Origin: Butyrivibrio sp. Su6
Lineage (GTDB): Bacteria > Bacillota > Clostridia > Lachnospirales > Lachnospiraceae
Assembly: GCF_900108105.1 (NCBI RefSeq)
Contig: NZ_FNUR01000010.1
Location: 62,001-126,000 of the forward strand
Direction of reading: 5' to 3'
Length of the DNA stretch: 64,000 nt
Below the pieces are notes generated by a model. The model was given only the letters and a program-made list of their open reading frames with translations. It searched no databases and was not told where the DNA came from. The position numbers and the translations under genes are program-made. Every line of letters starts with the position of its first letter. Within the stretch, counting starts at the first letter, position 1. Positions 44,102-52,667 of this stretch are shown in pieces.

Positions 44102-46367
44102 AAAAAGAGATGACAAACCGGATAAAAAGCTTGAGAAAAAGGATATTGCAATAATCATATTAAGCGTATTATCACTGATACTTTTAATAATTATTGTCTG
44201 TTTTTCAAAGCAAAGAGACAGGCAAATAGCGGAGTATCTGCAGGAAAATAAGGATTTTACAACTGATGATGTGCTTGTGTCAAACAGTCATACACTTGAA
44301 ACTTATATTGTTATATCTGAAGTGAGCCCTGAAAAGTGGGTTGAATTATATAATTCGGGAACAGAACCGCTTGATATTTCCGGAGTGGAAATTTATCTTG
44401 GCGATAAGAAAATTGCTGCTATAAGTGATGATACATCATTAAAAAAAGATCAGTATTATGTGGTGGATGTCAGTGTTAATCCCTGCGCCTTAGACAAAAA
44501 TGTATTATTTTTAAAAAATAAGGATGGCAAGGTAATAAAAAGTATTCTGGTTCCCAAAACTCCGACTGAGAAAAGTTATGGATGTGTGATGGATGAAAAT
44601 AATACCTGGGGATATTTATCATCTACAAAAGGAAAGGCTAATTCTGATAAGGACATTGAATATGCTAAATATAACGGGATTAGTTTTTCAACACCGGGGG
44701 GATTTTACAACGGAAGCTTTTTGCTGACACTTTCTTGTGATGAAGGAGAAAAAATATATTACACAACTGATGGAACTACTCCTACAAAAGATTCAGCAGA
44801 ATATTCAGGTCCTATTAAAATTACGAATCAGTCTGGCTCGAAGTACAAATATGCTGCTCTTGCAATGGAGTATAAAGCCAGCGAAGGTTATTTTCCGGAA
44901 TCAGTGGATGCAGGCCTTGTTGTGAGAGCAATAGCTGTAGATGCAAAGGGAAATGTCACAAAAGAGGCCACTCAAAGTTATTATGTGGGACTTAAACAGG
45001 ACAGCGACTATACAGACATACCGGTCTTATCTATATGTACTGATCCAGAAAATCTATTTGATTACGAAAATGGAATATATGTCTCTGGAAGAACCGGAGA
45101 GGATGCTCTTATACAGGAACTTGGGGCCAAATATGGCAATTATTATAACAAATGGAAGAAACCGGCGATAATAGAGTACTTTGAACCTAGTAAAGATAAG
45201 ACATTTGAGATCAATTCTGATATAAGCATTATCATAGATGATGTTACATTCACAAAGCAAAAAAATATAAGGATTTCAATGGATAAGCAGGAGAGTTCTA
45301 TTTATGAAGGATCTTCAGCCATTGATCACATTACAGATTCAGGAGAGATTGTCCTTGTTCAGGGCGGGGTTGATAATGATCTGAAAATAAGAAGTTATCT
45401 GCTAAGCAACCTGGCAGATGGTCTCAGCATTGCAACCTATAACTATTCTCCATGTTCTTTGTTTATAGATGGGGAATATTGGGGACTATATTTCTTTAAA
45501 CCGGACTATGACATTAAATATATACAAAACAGATATAATCTTGGAGATCAGGAGATAATCATACGAGATTGGAAGGGATATAATTCTGATTTTGAACTCC
45601 TTGTTAATTATGTCAGGAATACGGATCTGTCAGTGGAAGCAAATTACAATGAAGTCAAAACAATGATGGATGTTGAAAACTATGCAGAGTTTATCTGTTA
45701 CAACATGTATGTGGGCAATTATCCATTTGCTCCCAAGGACAGCGCAGCATGGAAAACTGCATCTTCCGATGGAACAGGGTATGCAGACGGAAGATGGAGG
45801 TTTATGTGCGAGAGTCTCCAAAATACGTTGGGAATTGATCAATATCATACAGCGTCAATTGATTCATTTATACAAATGGGAATGCAAAGAGATGTGTTTT
45901 TGCAGTCTCTTCTTATGAATGATGAATTTTGTAACTTGCTGGTAAGCAAGATGAATACACTTAGTAGTACAAGTTTTAGCGAAGAAAAATGGACGGTAAC
46001 ATTAGAAAATGCTGTTTCACTTATAAAGAAACCGGCAATTGCTTCAAAAAACAGATTTTTTAGTAAAGGGACCGAAGCCAGTTATAACAATTCGCTTGAA
46101 TATGTGACAGATTTTTTGAGCACAAGAAAAGATTACATATTGCAGTATACAAAAGAAATTGCAGAAAAAGGCGGCGATGTAGCTGCTGCACTGGAACTTG
46201 AGCGAATCAATGAAGAAAAAGAAAAGGCTAAAAATATGAATAATGCGGAGACTGATGAGGAGAATCTGACAGATGAAGCAGGTATTGATGCCGAAACAGA
46301 AACAGGTGGGGAGAATTTGCAGCAGAGTGAAACCGGAGAAGATGTAGGAGTTGAAGTAAATGGTTAA
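44085..46367 (+). CDS. CotH-like protein with lamin-tail and chitobiase-like domains
   Basis: This 760-residue protein has one N-terminal membrane helix (about 22-42), so most of it is outside the cell. A lamin-tail-like domain (about 65-160: ISEVSPEKWVELYNSG) is followed by a chitobiase/Fn3-like domain (about 205-305: GEKIYYTTDGTTPT). A CotH-like kinase region runs from about 330 to 680, with LKIRSYLLSNLADGL, SLFIDGEYWGLYFF and GRWRFM. In active CotH the WRF strand is followed by a D-x-D-type metal site; here the following residues are CESLQ, so the catalytic aspartates appear lost. The C-terminus is acidic. Likely a surface scaffold or an altered protein kinase. Confidence 0.75.
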   Translation: MSFLNKKRDDKPDKKLEKKDIAIIILSVLSLILLIIIVCFSKQRDRQIAEYLQENKDFTTDDVLVSNSHTLETYIVISEVSPEKWVELYNSGTEPLDISGVEIYLGDKKIAAISDDTSLKKDQYYVVDVSVNPCALDKNVLFLKNKDGKVIKSILVPKTPTEKSYGCVMDENNTWGYLSSTKGKANSDKDIEYAKYNGISFSTPGGFYNGSFLLTLSCDEGEKIYYTTDGTTPTKDSAEYSGPIKITNQSGSKYKYAALAMEYKASEGYFPESVDAGLVVRAIAVDAKGNVTKEATQSYYVGLKQDSDYTDIPVLSICTDPENLFDYENGIYVSGRTGEDALIQELGAKYGNYYNKWKKPAIIEYFEPSKDKTFEINSDISIIIDDVTFTKQKNIRISMDKQESSIYEGSSAIDHITDSGEIVLVQGGVDNDLKIRSYLLSNLADGLSIATYNYSPCSLFIDGEYWGLYFFKPDYDIKYIQNRYNLGDQEIIIRDWKGYNSDFELLVNYVRNTDLSVEANYNEVKTMMDVENYAEFICYNMYVGNYPFAPKDSAAWKTASSDGTGYADGRWRFMCESLQNTLGIDQYHTASIDSFIQMGMQRDVFLQSLLMNDEFCNLLVSKMNTLSSTSFSEEKWTVTLENAVSLIKKPAIASKNRFFSKGTEASYNNSLEYVTDFLSTRKDYILQYTKEIAEKGGDVAAALELERINEEKEKAKNMNNAETDEENLTDEAGIDAETETGGENLQQSETGEDVGVEVNG

Positions 46368-47538
46368 TAGTATATCCATAAGAAAGTGTGCAAGAAATCT
46401 GATCAGGGGCTCACTTTACAACGAGGTGGTTGATGACCTGCCGGAGGACATAACAATAGATGAAATTATAGATATTGGAATCAGAGGACAGATGGATTAT
46501 CTGTTTATGAAATCACTGATCAGTCTGGCAAAATTGAAGCCTGAACTTGATCAGATAAAGAGGAGTCTTGCCGGAAGTACATTTAAAACTTTTTTGCAAT
46601 GGAACTCAATAAATGAAATCAGCAATGCTCTTGAACAGGGAAAAGTTCGGCATCAGTTTTTAAAAGGAAGTATCCTGAAAAGGATGTATCCTTCCCCTGA
46701 AATGAGAGATATGAGTGATATAGACATAGTTGTTTATGATGATGATCTGGAAAAAGCGGAAAAAATTCTGGAGAGTCTTGGGTATACGAATCATGGTCTT
46801 ATCAAACATCATGTTATTTTTTCAAAGGGTTCAGAAATAATAGTTGAAATGCATTGGAGTCTTTATGACAAAAATGTTGATTACGTACAAAATCAGTACT
46901 TTGATAAATCATTTAAAGCTAAATTGAAACCCGGTATGAATTATACATATGAGTTTGCTGATGAAGATTTTTACATTTATATGATTGCTCATATGGCAAA
47001 ACATTTCTTTGAAACTGGTTGTGGTATAAGGAATCTGGTAGATATATACATTTTCTGGAATGCTAAAGGTGAGTCTTTGGACAAGAAATATATCCAGGCA
47101 GAGCTTAAAAAGTGCGGCATTTTGAGCTTTGAAAAAAATATGAAAGCACTTGCATTCATTTGGATGGATGACAAAGAGTTTTCACCATTTTATGAAAATC
47201 TGTTTTCTTACATGGTGGAATGTGGAATTTACGGAAAAGCAGAAAATGGTATCTGGGGACAACTTGCAAAAGAGATATCTGCAGATGAAAAAGGCAGCAC
47301 GAGATTACATTATTATTTTCCTTCAATCAGTTTTATGACTGAAAAATATTCATGGTTGAAGAAGGCACCTTTTCTCTTGCCGCTTGCATGGGTGATAAGA
47401 GGAGTATCAGGTGCATGTAATAAGAGCTCAAGGATTCATGCCTCAAGATTTAAAGAAGCTGATAAAGAGGAGCGGGAGAGAATGCTTGAAATCTATTGTA
47501 AGCTTGATCTAAATTTTAGAAAGCAGAATAGAGCATAG
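46360..47538 (+). CDS. NTP_transf_5-like nucleotidyltransferase family protein
   Basis: This 392-residue protein matches the uncharacterised nucleotidyltransferase group (Pfam NTP_transf_5). It has FLKGSILKRMYPSPEMRDMSDIDIVVYDD, with the G-S loop and D-x-D (DID) metal pair, then HVIFSKGSEIIVEMHWSLYD and EDFYIYMIAHMAKHF. Members occur in several lasso-peptide clusters of the paeninodin type and also in polysaccharide loci. It overlaps the CotH-like gene by 8 bases. The likely reaction is transfer of a nucleotide to a peptide, sugar or small molecule; the target is unknown. Confidence 0.8.
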   Translation: MVNSISIRKCARNLIRGSLYNEVVDDLPEDITIDEIIDIGIRGQMDYLFMKSLISLAKLKPELDQIKRSLAGSTFKTFLQWNSINEISNALEQGKVRHQFLKGSILKRMYPSPEMRDMSDIDIVVYDDDLEKAEKILESLGYTNHGLIKHHVIFSKGSEIIVEMHWSLYDKNVDYVQNQYFDKSFKAKLKPGMNYTYEFADEDFYIYMIAHMAKHFFETGCGIRNLVDIYIFWNAKGESLDKKYIQAELKKCGILSFEKNMKALAFIWMDDKEFSPFYENLFSYMVECGIYGKAENGIWGQLAKEISADEKGSTRLHYYFPSISFMTEKYSWLKKAPFLLPLAWVIRGVSGACNKSSRIHASRFKEADKEERERMLEIYCKLDLNFRKQNRA

Positions 47539-47554
47539 CATTGGAAGTGAAAAA

Positions 47555-49078
47555 ATGAGTGTCAGTAGAACAAAACGAACAGCAGAAAATGCAATAATGG
47601 GGTTTGTATACCAGTTTATTACCATGATTCTTGGTTTTGTCTCAAGAGTTGTTTTTTTAAGAACGATTGGAGTTGAGTTTCTTGGATTAAATGGTATTTT
47701 TTCTGATGTTCTTAATCTTTTATGCCTGGCAGATCTGGGCTTTTCAACTGCTATGTCATATAGCTTTTATAAACCCCTTGCAGATGGCGATGAAGAAAGG
47801 ATAACGGCACTTGTTGCTTTTTACAGGAAGTTATACAACATTGTGGCTTTAATAGTCCTTGTATGTGGTCTTTGCTGTATTCCATTTTTAAAAGTAATAG
47901 TGAATGTCCAAAACGATATCAGGTATTTGGAGATTTATTACTTATTTGCCCTTGCTAATGTTGTTACATCCTATCTTTTTGTTTATAAGACTACCCTTTT
48001 GACCGCTGATCAGAAAGACTACATGGTCATAAGGATCAGAATGGTAATCAACATTACAAAAGTTCTGCTGCAGATACTGATTTTGATCGTATTAAAAAGC
48101 TACATGCTTTATCTGGCAGCAGATACACTGATGGTTATAGCCAACAATATCATTGCAACCAGAAAGGCCGAGAAAGAGTATCCATATATAAGGAACTTGA
48201 AGGACAAGAGCGTAGAGGATGTAAGTCTTAAAGAAAAAATTGTTGAAAATATGAGGTCTGTATTTATTTACAAGGTTTCAACAACAGTTTTCTCAGCCAC
48301 AGACAATATTATTATTTCGATGGTGGTAAGTACCGTAGCAGTAGGAATGTTTGGAAATTATCTTATGCTGAGTCAGAAGCTTCTTTTGATGGAGCAGATC
48401 CTCTTTTCCTCAATGACTGCAAGTATTGGTAATGTAATAGCAAAAGAAAATGATAAAAAGCGATATGAGGTATTTAAATCTATCCAGTCAATAAGTTTGA
48501 TCTTATGCGGTGTAATAACAGGTTGCTACTTTTTACTGGCTGATGATTTTGTCAGGTTGATATTTGGACAGGAGTTTACATTACCGACCGTAGTTGTCTG
48601 TGCTGTTACTGTCAATGCTTATTTTTCCTGTGCACTACAACCATTGTGGCTGTACAGAGATGCAACAGGATTATACAGAAAGACCAAGTATATCATGCTT
48701 ATAGCAACAATAGAGAACATAGTACTATCAGTTGTTCTGGGGCATGTTTTGGGAATTGCGGGAGTCATCTTTGCCTCTGCCATTGCAAGACTTACAACCT
48801 ATTGCTGGTATGAACCCAAGATATTATTCAAAGAGTATTTTAATGAATCTGCTTTAATTTATTATCGTGATATAGCTGTAAATGTTATTTTGTGTATTTC
48901 TGCAATTGCTGCTTTGAGTCTTGTTACATCATGGATACAGGTTACGGGAATAATAATGCTGATAATAAAGGGAGGAATAGTAGCTTGTCTTAGCTTTGCA
49001 TTTTTTATCGGCGTTTATTTCAATTCAGACGGAGCACAAGGCATAATTGCCAAGATAAAAATGATGATAAGAAGGTAA
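47555..49078 (+). CDS. Wzx-type polysaccharide flippase
   Basis: This 507-residue membrane protein has twelve to fourteen hydrophobic helices. The N-terminus (TAENAIMGFVYQFITMILGFVSRVVFLRTIGVEFLGLNGIF) and the GLADLGFSTAMSYSFYKPL-like stretch (here LADLGFSTAMSYSFYKPLA) are characteristic of the clostridial polysaccharide transport family. It moves the lipid-linked repeat unit from the inner to the outer face for Wzy. It lies 16 bases after the nucleotidyltransferase gene. Confidence 0.92.
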   Translation: MSVSRTKRTAENAIMGFVYQFITMILGFVSRVVFLRTIGVEFLGLNGIFSDVLNLLCLADLGFSTAMSYSFYKPLADGDEERITALVAFYRKLYNIVALIVLVCGLCCIPFLKVIVNVQNDIRYLEIYYLFALANVVTSYLFVYKTTLLTADQKDYMVIRIRMVINITKVLLQILILIVLKSYMLYLAADTLMVIANNIIATRKAEKEYPYIRNLKDKSVEDVSLKEKIVENMRSVFIYKVSTTVFSATDNIIISMVVSTVAVGMFGNYLMLSQKLLLMEQILFSSMTASIGNVIAKENDKKRYEVFKSIQSISLILCGVITGCYFLLADDFVRLIFGQEFTLPTVVVCAVTVNAYFSCALQPLWLYRDATGLYRKTKYIMLIATIENIVLSVVLGHVLGIAGVIFASAIARLTTYCWYEPKILFKEYFNESALIYYRDIAVNVILCISAIAALSLVTSWIQVTGIIMLIIKGGIVACLSFAFFIGVYFNSDGAQGIIAKIKMMIRR

Positions 49079-49091
49079 CAGGATAGGTTTT

Positions 49092-51116
49092 ATGAGTGAT
49101 ATTGTAAGTGTGATAGTCCCTGTTTATAAAGTTGAAAACTATATAAGAAAATGTGTTGACTCAATACTTTGTCAGACTTACACAAATCTGGAAGTGATGC
49201 TTGTGGATGATGAGTCTCCTGACAGATGTGGAGATATTTGCGATGAATATGCTAAGACAGATAAAAGAGTGAGGGTTATTCATAAGAAAAACGGGGGCCT
49301 TTCAAGTGCAAGAAATGCAGCTTTGGATGAGCTTAGTGGAAATTGGGTGCTTTGTGTTGACGGGGACGATTACATTCATCCGAAGATGGTAGAAAAGCTT
49401 CTTGATGCTGCCCTGCGGCATGATGCGGATATTTCTATTTGCTGTCATTACGAGGATGACAATAATAAATTGCTTATTACCAATAAGATATATGATGAGG
49501 CCAGAGTGTGGGACCGTCATGATGCTCTAAAAAAGCTTGTTGATGATGATGATATCAAAAGTTATGCATGGGGGAAACTCTACAGGGCTGAGCTTTTTAA
49601 TGGCGTAAGGTATCCTGAGGGAAGAAATTATGAGGATATTGCGACAACGTATTACTTGTTTGATAAGGCAAAGAGAGTTGTAAAAATTCCGGACTTTTTA
49701 TATTTCTATCTAATCAGAAGTGACAGCATTTCATATAATGCGACTACACAGAGCTGGCACAAAGGGTGCCATGCTTCATGTATTGGTCAGGAGGAAAGAG
49801 CAAGATATTTTAAAGAAAAGGGCTATAAAGATTTATACGAGCTGTCTTTATCTAAACTTCTGCCTTATGTTTTTTCTGATATAAGGAGCGGATATTGTGC
49901 CGGTGCAAAAGAAAATGTGAAATATGCAAAGCATATGCTTAAAGACTATAAGACAGAATTTTTAAAGAATTCGCTTATATCTGATAAAGACAAAAAGATC
50001 ATAGATGTATATCTGAAAGATGAAATTTTCTTCAATGGTTATATACAGGGAAAGGAAGTAGTAAAGTTTACTGCAAAAAAGCTTAAAAGAGTAAAACAAA
50101 AATTACTTCCTCAGAAAAAAACACGAGATTTTTCTCTGACTGGAGATAAAAAAATCAGGATAGTGTATTTTGAACTGCCTTGCTTTGATAATTTGGGTGA
50201 CCATGCCATTGCATATGTTACAGAAAAAAAATTAGCAGACTTTTGCAATGAGAATGAAGATTATGAACTTTTTGTAGTAGATGGATGGAATACTGAGGAT
50301 GATTCCAGGTCTTTAAAAAAGTACATAACAAAAGAAGATATTATTATATGCCAGGGCGGCGGTAATTTTGGCAACCTGTATTCCTTTGCTGAGGATTTTA
50401 GAAGGATTGTTCTTAAGTCATTTTTTAATAACAGAATCATCATAATGCCGCAAACTATCCACTACACTGATGATGAAGATGGACAAAAAGTGCTGGCAAT
50501 TGATAAGAAAATAATATCAAAATGCAAAAATATCACTATTTTTGCCCGGGATTATAAATCAAAAGCAATTATGGAGAAATACTTTAATTGCAATATAGAG
50601 TTTTTGCATGACATTGTATCTGAGTTTGACGTTTCTCCTATAAATAAGACGCGTGATGGAATTCTTATTTGCTTAAGATCTGACAAAGAAGGGACACTTT
50701 CTTTGGAAGACAAGCAGGAAGTTATGCGTTTGTGCGAGGAAAATAATGAAATATTTGTAACAGACACATGTATTAAAAGAGATTTAAATTCATCAAAAAG
50801 GGAAGAGGTATTAAATAAGAAACTGGAAGTCTGGGGAAGTAAAGAGTTTGTCGTAACAGACAGATTGCATGGAATGATCTTCAGTTTGATCACAGGCACA
50901 CCATGCATTGTCTTTGGAAACAATCACCATAAGGTTTACGAGACTTTCAAAACTTTTGAAGATTGTGGATATATTGAATATGTTGATTCTGTAGAATCAT
51001 TCAGGCAGGCTTTTATCAAAATGCAAAGAGTAAAGAATAATACTTACACAAAGGCAGATTACTCAGGGGATTTCACAATTCTTAAAGCGAAGATATTAAA
51101 CAATGGGGAATTTTAG
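49092..51116 (+). CDS. Fusion of GT2 glycosyltransferase and polysaccharide pyruvyltransferase
   Basis: This is a 674-residue two-domain protein. Residues 1-330 are a GT2 transferase (SVIVPVYKVENYIRKCVDSI, VDDESPD, CVDGDDYI, EGRNYEDI). Residues about 350-674 are a PssM/CsaB-type pyruvyltransferase with FDNLGDHAIAYV, IICQGGGNFGNLY, MPQTIHY and TDRLHGMIFSLITGTPC. The second half adds pyruvate from phosphoenolpyruvate as a ketal on a sugar, giving a negative charge. The fusion suggests the sugar added by the first half is pyruvylated at once by the second. It overlaps the next gene by 14 bases. Confidence 0.88.
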   Translation: MSDIVSVIVPVYKVENYIRKCVDSILCQTYTNLEVMLVDDESPDRCGDICDEYAKTDKRVRVIHKKNGGLSSARNAALDELSGNWVLCVDGDDYIHPKMVEKLLDAALRHDADISICCHYEDDNNKLLITNKIYDEARVWDRHDALKKLVDDDDIKSYAWGKLYRAELFNGVRYPEGRNYEDIATTYYLFDKAKRVVKIPDFLYFYLIRSDSISYNATTQSWHKGCHASCIGQEERARYFKEKGYKDLYELSLSKLLPYVFSDIRSGYCAGAKENVKYAKHMLKDYKTEFLKNSLISDKDKKIIDVYLKDEIFFNGYIQGKEVVKFTAKKLKRVKQKLLPQKKTRDFSLTGDKKIRIVYFELPCFDNLGDHAIAYVTEKKLADFCNENEDYELFVVDGWNTEDDSRSLKKYITKEDIIICQGGGNFGNLYSFAEDFRRIVLKSFFNNRIIIMPQTIHYTDDEDGQKVLAIDKKIISKCKNITIFARDYKSKAIMEKYFNCNIEFLHDIVSEFDVSPINKTRDGILICLRSDKEGTLSLEDKQEVMRLCEENNEIFVTDTCIKRDLNSSKREEVLNKKLEVWGSKEFVVTDRLHGMIFSLITGTPCIVFGNNHHKVYETFKTFEDCGYIEYVDSVESFRQAFIKMQRVKNNTYTKADYSGDFTILKAKILNNGEF

Positions 51117-52188
51117 AATTTTAAAAAGATATGTATTTATATTTATCAGAAAAATAGGCAGGGGAGTTTATAAGAAAAGAATATGGCTTATAAGCGACAG
51201 AGAGATGAGTGCAGGCGACAATGGAGAAGCTTTTTTTAAATATCTTCAGGATAAAAAGGTTGACTCCGTATTTGCAATCAGTAAGAAATCTGCTGATTAT
51301 GAGAGACTGAATAAAATTGGAAAAGTAGTTGATTATGGTTCTTTGACACATAAGTTTCTATCCTGCATATCAGAATGTCACTGCAGTTCACAACTTCTCC
51401 ATATGGAGAATCATTGTGAAACGAAGCAGATTTTTCTTCAGCATGGAGTAGCAGCTCATGACCTTTCAAAAATGTTAAAAGAGGTTGCTCATAAGAACTT
51501 TTATGTCATTACCTCCGGGAAACAGGAATATGAGTATATGCTTAAAAGTAACCGACAGATTGATGCAAGTCATCTATGGTTGACCGGGCTTCCAAGATTT
51601 GATCTTCTTGAAAGCAGATCAAAAAAAATGATCGGAATAGCATTTACCATGCGTCATAAGCTGTTAGGCCAAGACCCCAAAAAGGTTATGGATACTGAGT
51701 ATTTCAGAACTATAGGTCGACTGTTTGAAGATCAGGAAATCAGGAGTTTTTTAGCATCTAACGGGTATGAACTGAGGATTAAGATGCATCCTGAAATGGA
51801 ATACTTTGAAGAATATTTACCTGCTGTGGTAAAGGAAAAGATATACAGGGGAACATATCAAAGTTTCGTTGAAGAGTCCATGCTTCTTGTAACGGATTAT
51901 TCATCTATAGCCTTTGATTTTGCTTATCTTGGAAAGGCTGTTATTTATTATCAATTTGATGATACTTATTATGACAATCCATATACATCAAAGGGCAAAT
52001 ATGATTATGAAAACGGATTAGGGCCGCTTACCATTGATTATGATGCTTTTTTGGATGTACTTAAAAAAATGGTTTTAAACCAATGCAAATTGGAAGAAAA
52101 ATACAGACAAAGAGCAAAAGAATTTTTTGCATATATGGATAGAAGCAATTGTCAGAGAGTTTATGAAAAAGTTAAAAGTGTAATTTAG
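51103..52188 (+). CDS. CDP-glycerol (TagB/TagF-like) glycerophosphotransferase
   Basis: This 361-residue protein begins with a basic, probably membrane-touching region. The family pattern is clear: IWLISDREMSAGDNGEAFF, IFLQHGVAAHDLSKML, LTGLPRFDLL, IKMHPEM and TDYSSIAFDFAYLGKAVIYYQFD. Enzymes of this family transfer glycerol- or ribitol-phosphate from a CDP donor, either in teichoic acids or as side groups on capsules. It starts inside the pyruvyltransferase fusion gene. Whether the unit is one residue or a chain is unknown. Confidence 0.9.
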   Translation: MGNFRILKRYVFIFIRKIGRGVYKKRIWLISDREMSAGDNGEAFFKYLQDKKVDSVFAISKKSADYERLNKIGKVVDYGSLTHKFLSCISECHCSSQLLHMENHCETKQIFLQHGVAAHDLSKMLKEVAHKNFYVITSGKQEYEYMLKSNRQIDASHLWLTGLPRFDLLESRSKKMIGIAFTMRHKLLGQDPKKVMDTEYFRTIGRLFEDQEIRSFLASNGYELRIKMHPEMEYFEEYLPAVVKEKIYRGTYQSFVEESMLLVTDYSSIAFDFAYLGKAVIYYQFDDTYYDNPYTSKGKYDYENGLGPLTIDYDAFLDVLKKMVLNQCKLEEKYRQRAKEFFAYMDRSNCQRVYEKVKSVI

Positions 52189-52208
52189 ATAAACGCTATG
52201 GGGATGAA

Positions 52209-52667
52209 ATGAGTTATTTCTTAAGATTGTACCGATTTATCAGATATAACGAGCATAAACAAGTAACGATTAAAGCATTTTTGCTATCAGCGTATTACAG
52301 ATTTCGAATTATTAATTCTGATATAAAGAAACTTGCTGGTAAATGGGGAGTTGAAGGTGAAGAATCCCCGGATGATGCATCGTTTGAAGACTATAAATAT
52401 GCCAAAAAAGTTGCATATGCAGTAAATCAGGTATGTGAAAAGACAAAATGGGAGAGTAAGTGCCTTGTAAGAGCACTTACAGCGCAGAAACTTCTTTCTG
52501 AAAAACGTATTGAAACTACTTTGTATTTAGGCTGCAGGCTTGATGAAAATAAAAAAATGATAGCCCATGCATGGTTACGGTGTGGGAAATTATATGTTAC
52601 CGGCGGTAACGGAAATAATCAGGGGTATGCAATAGTAGACAAGTTTAGGGCTGGGGAAGGAACATGA
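52209..52667 (+). CDS. Lasso-peptide B2-like transglutaminase-fold protein
   Basis: This is a 152-residue protein of the Transglut_core3/lasso B2 type. The basic helical N-terminus is followed by KWESKCLVRALTAQKLLSEK, with the expected catalytic cysteine, and by MIAHAWLRCGKLYV, with the expected histidine. The third triad residue, usually an aspartate just after HAWL, is not obvious: this reads RCGK. In lasso pathways B2 removes the leader peptide with the help of B1. The stop overlaps the ABC exporter start by ATGA, so both are made together, as in known lasso operons. Confidence 0.85.
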   Translation: MSYFLRLYRFIRYNEHKQVTIKAFLLSAYYRFRIINSDIKKLAGKWGVEGEESPDDASFEDYKYAKKVAYAVNQVCEKTKWESKCLVRALTAQKLLSEKRIETTLYLGCRLDENKKMIAHAWLRCGKLYVTGGNGNNQGYAIVDKFRAGEGT

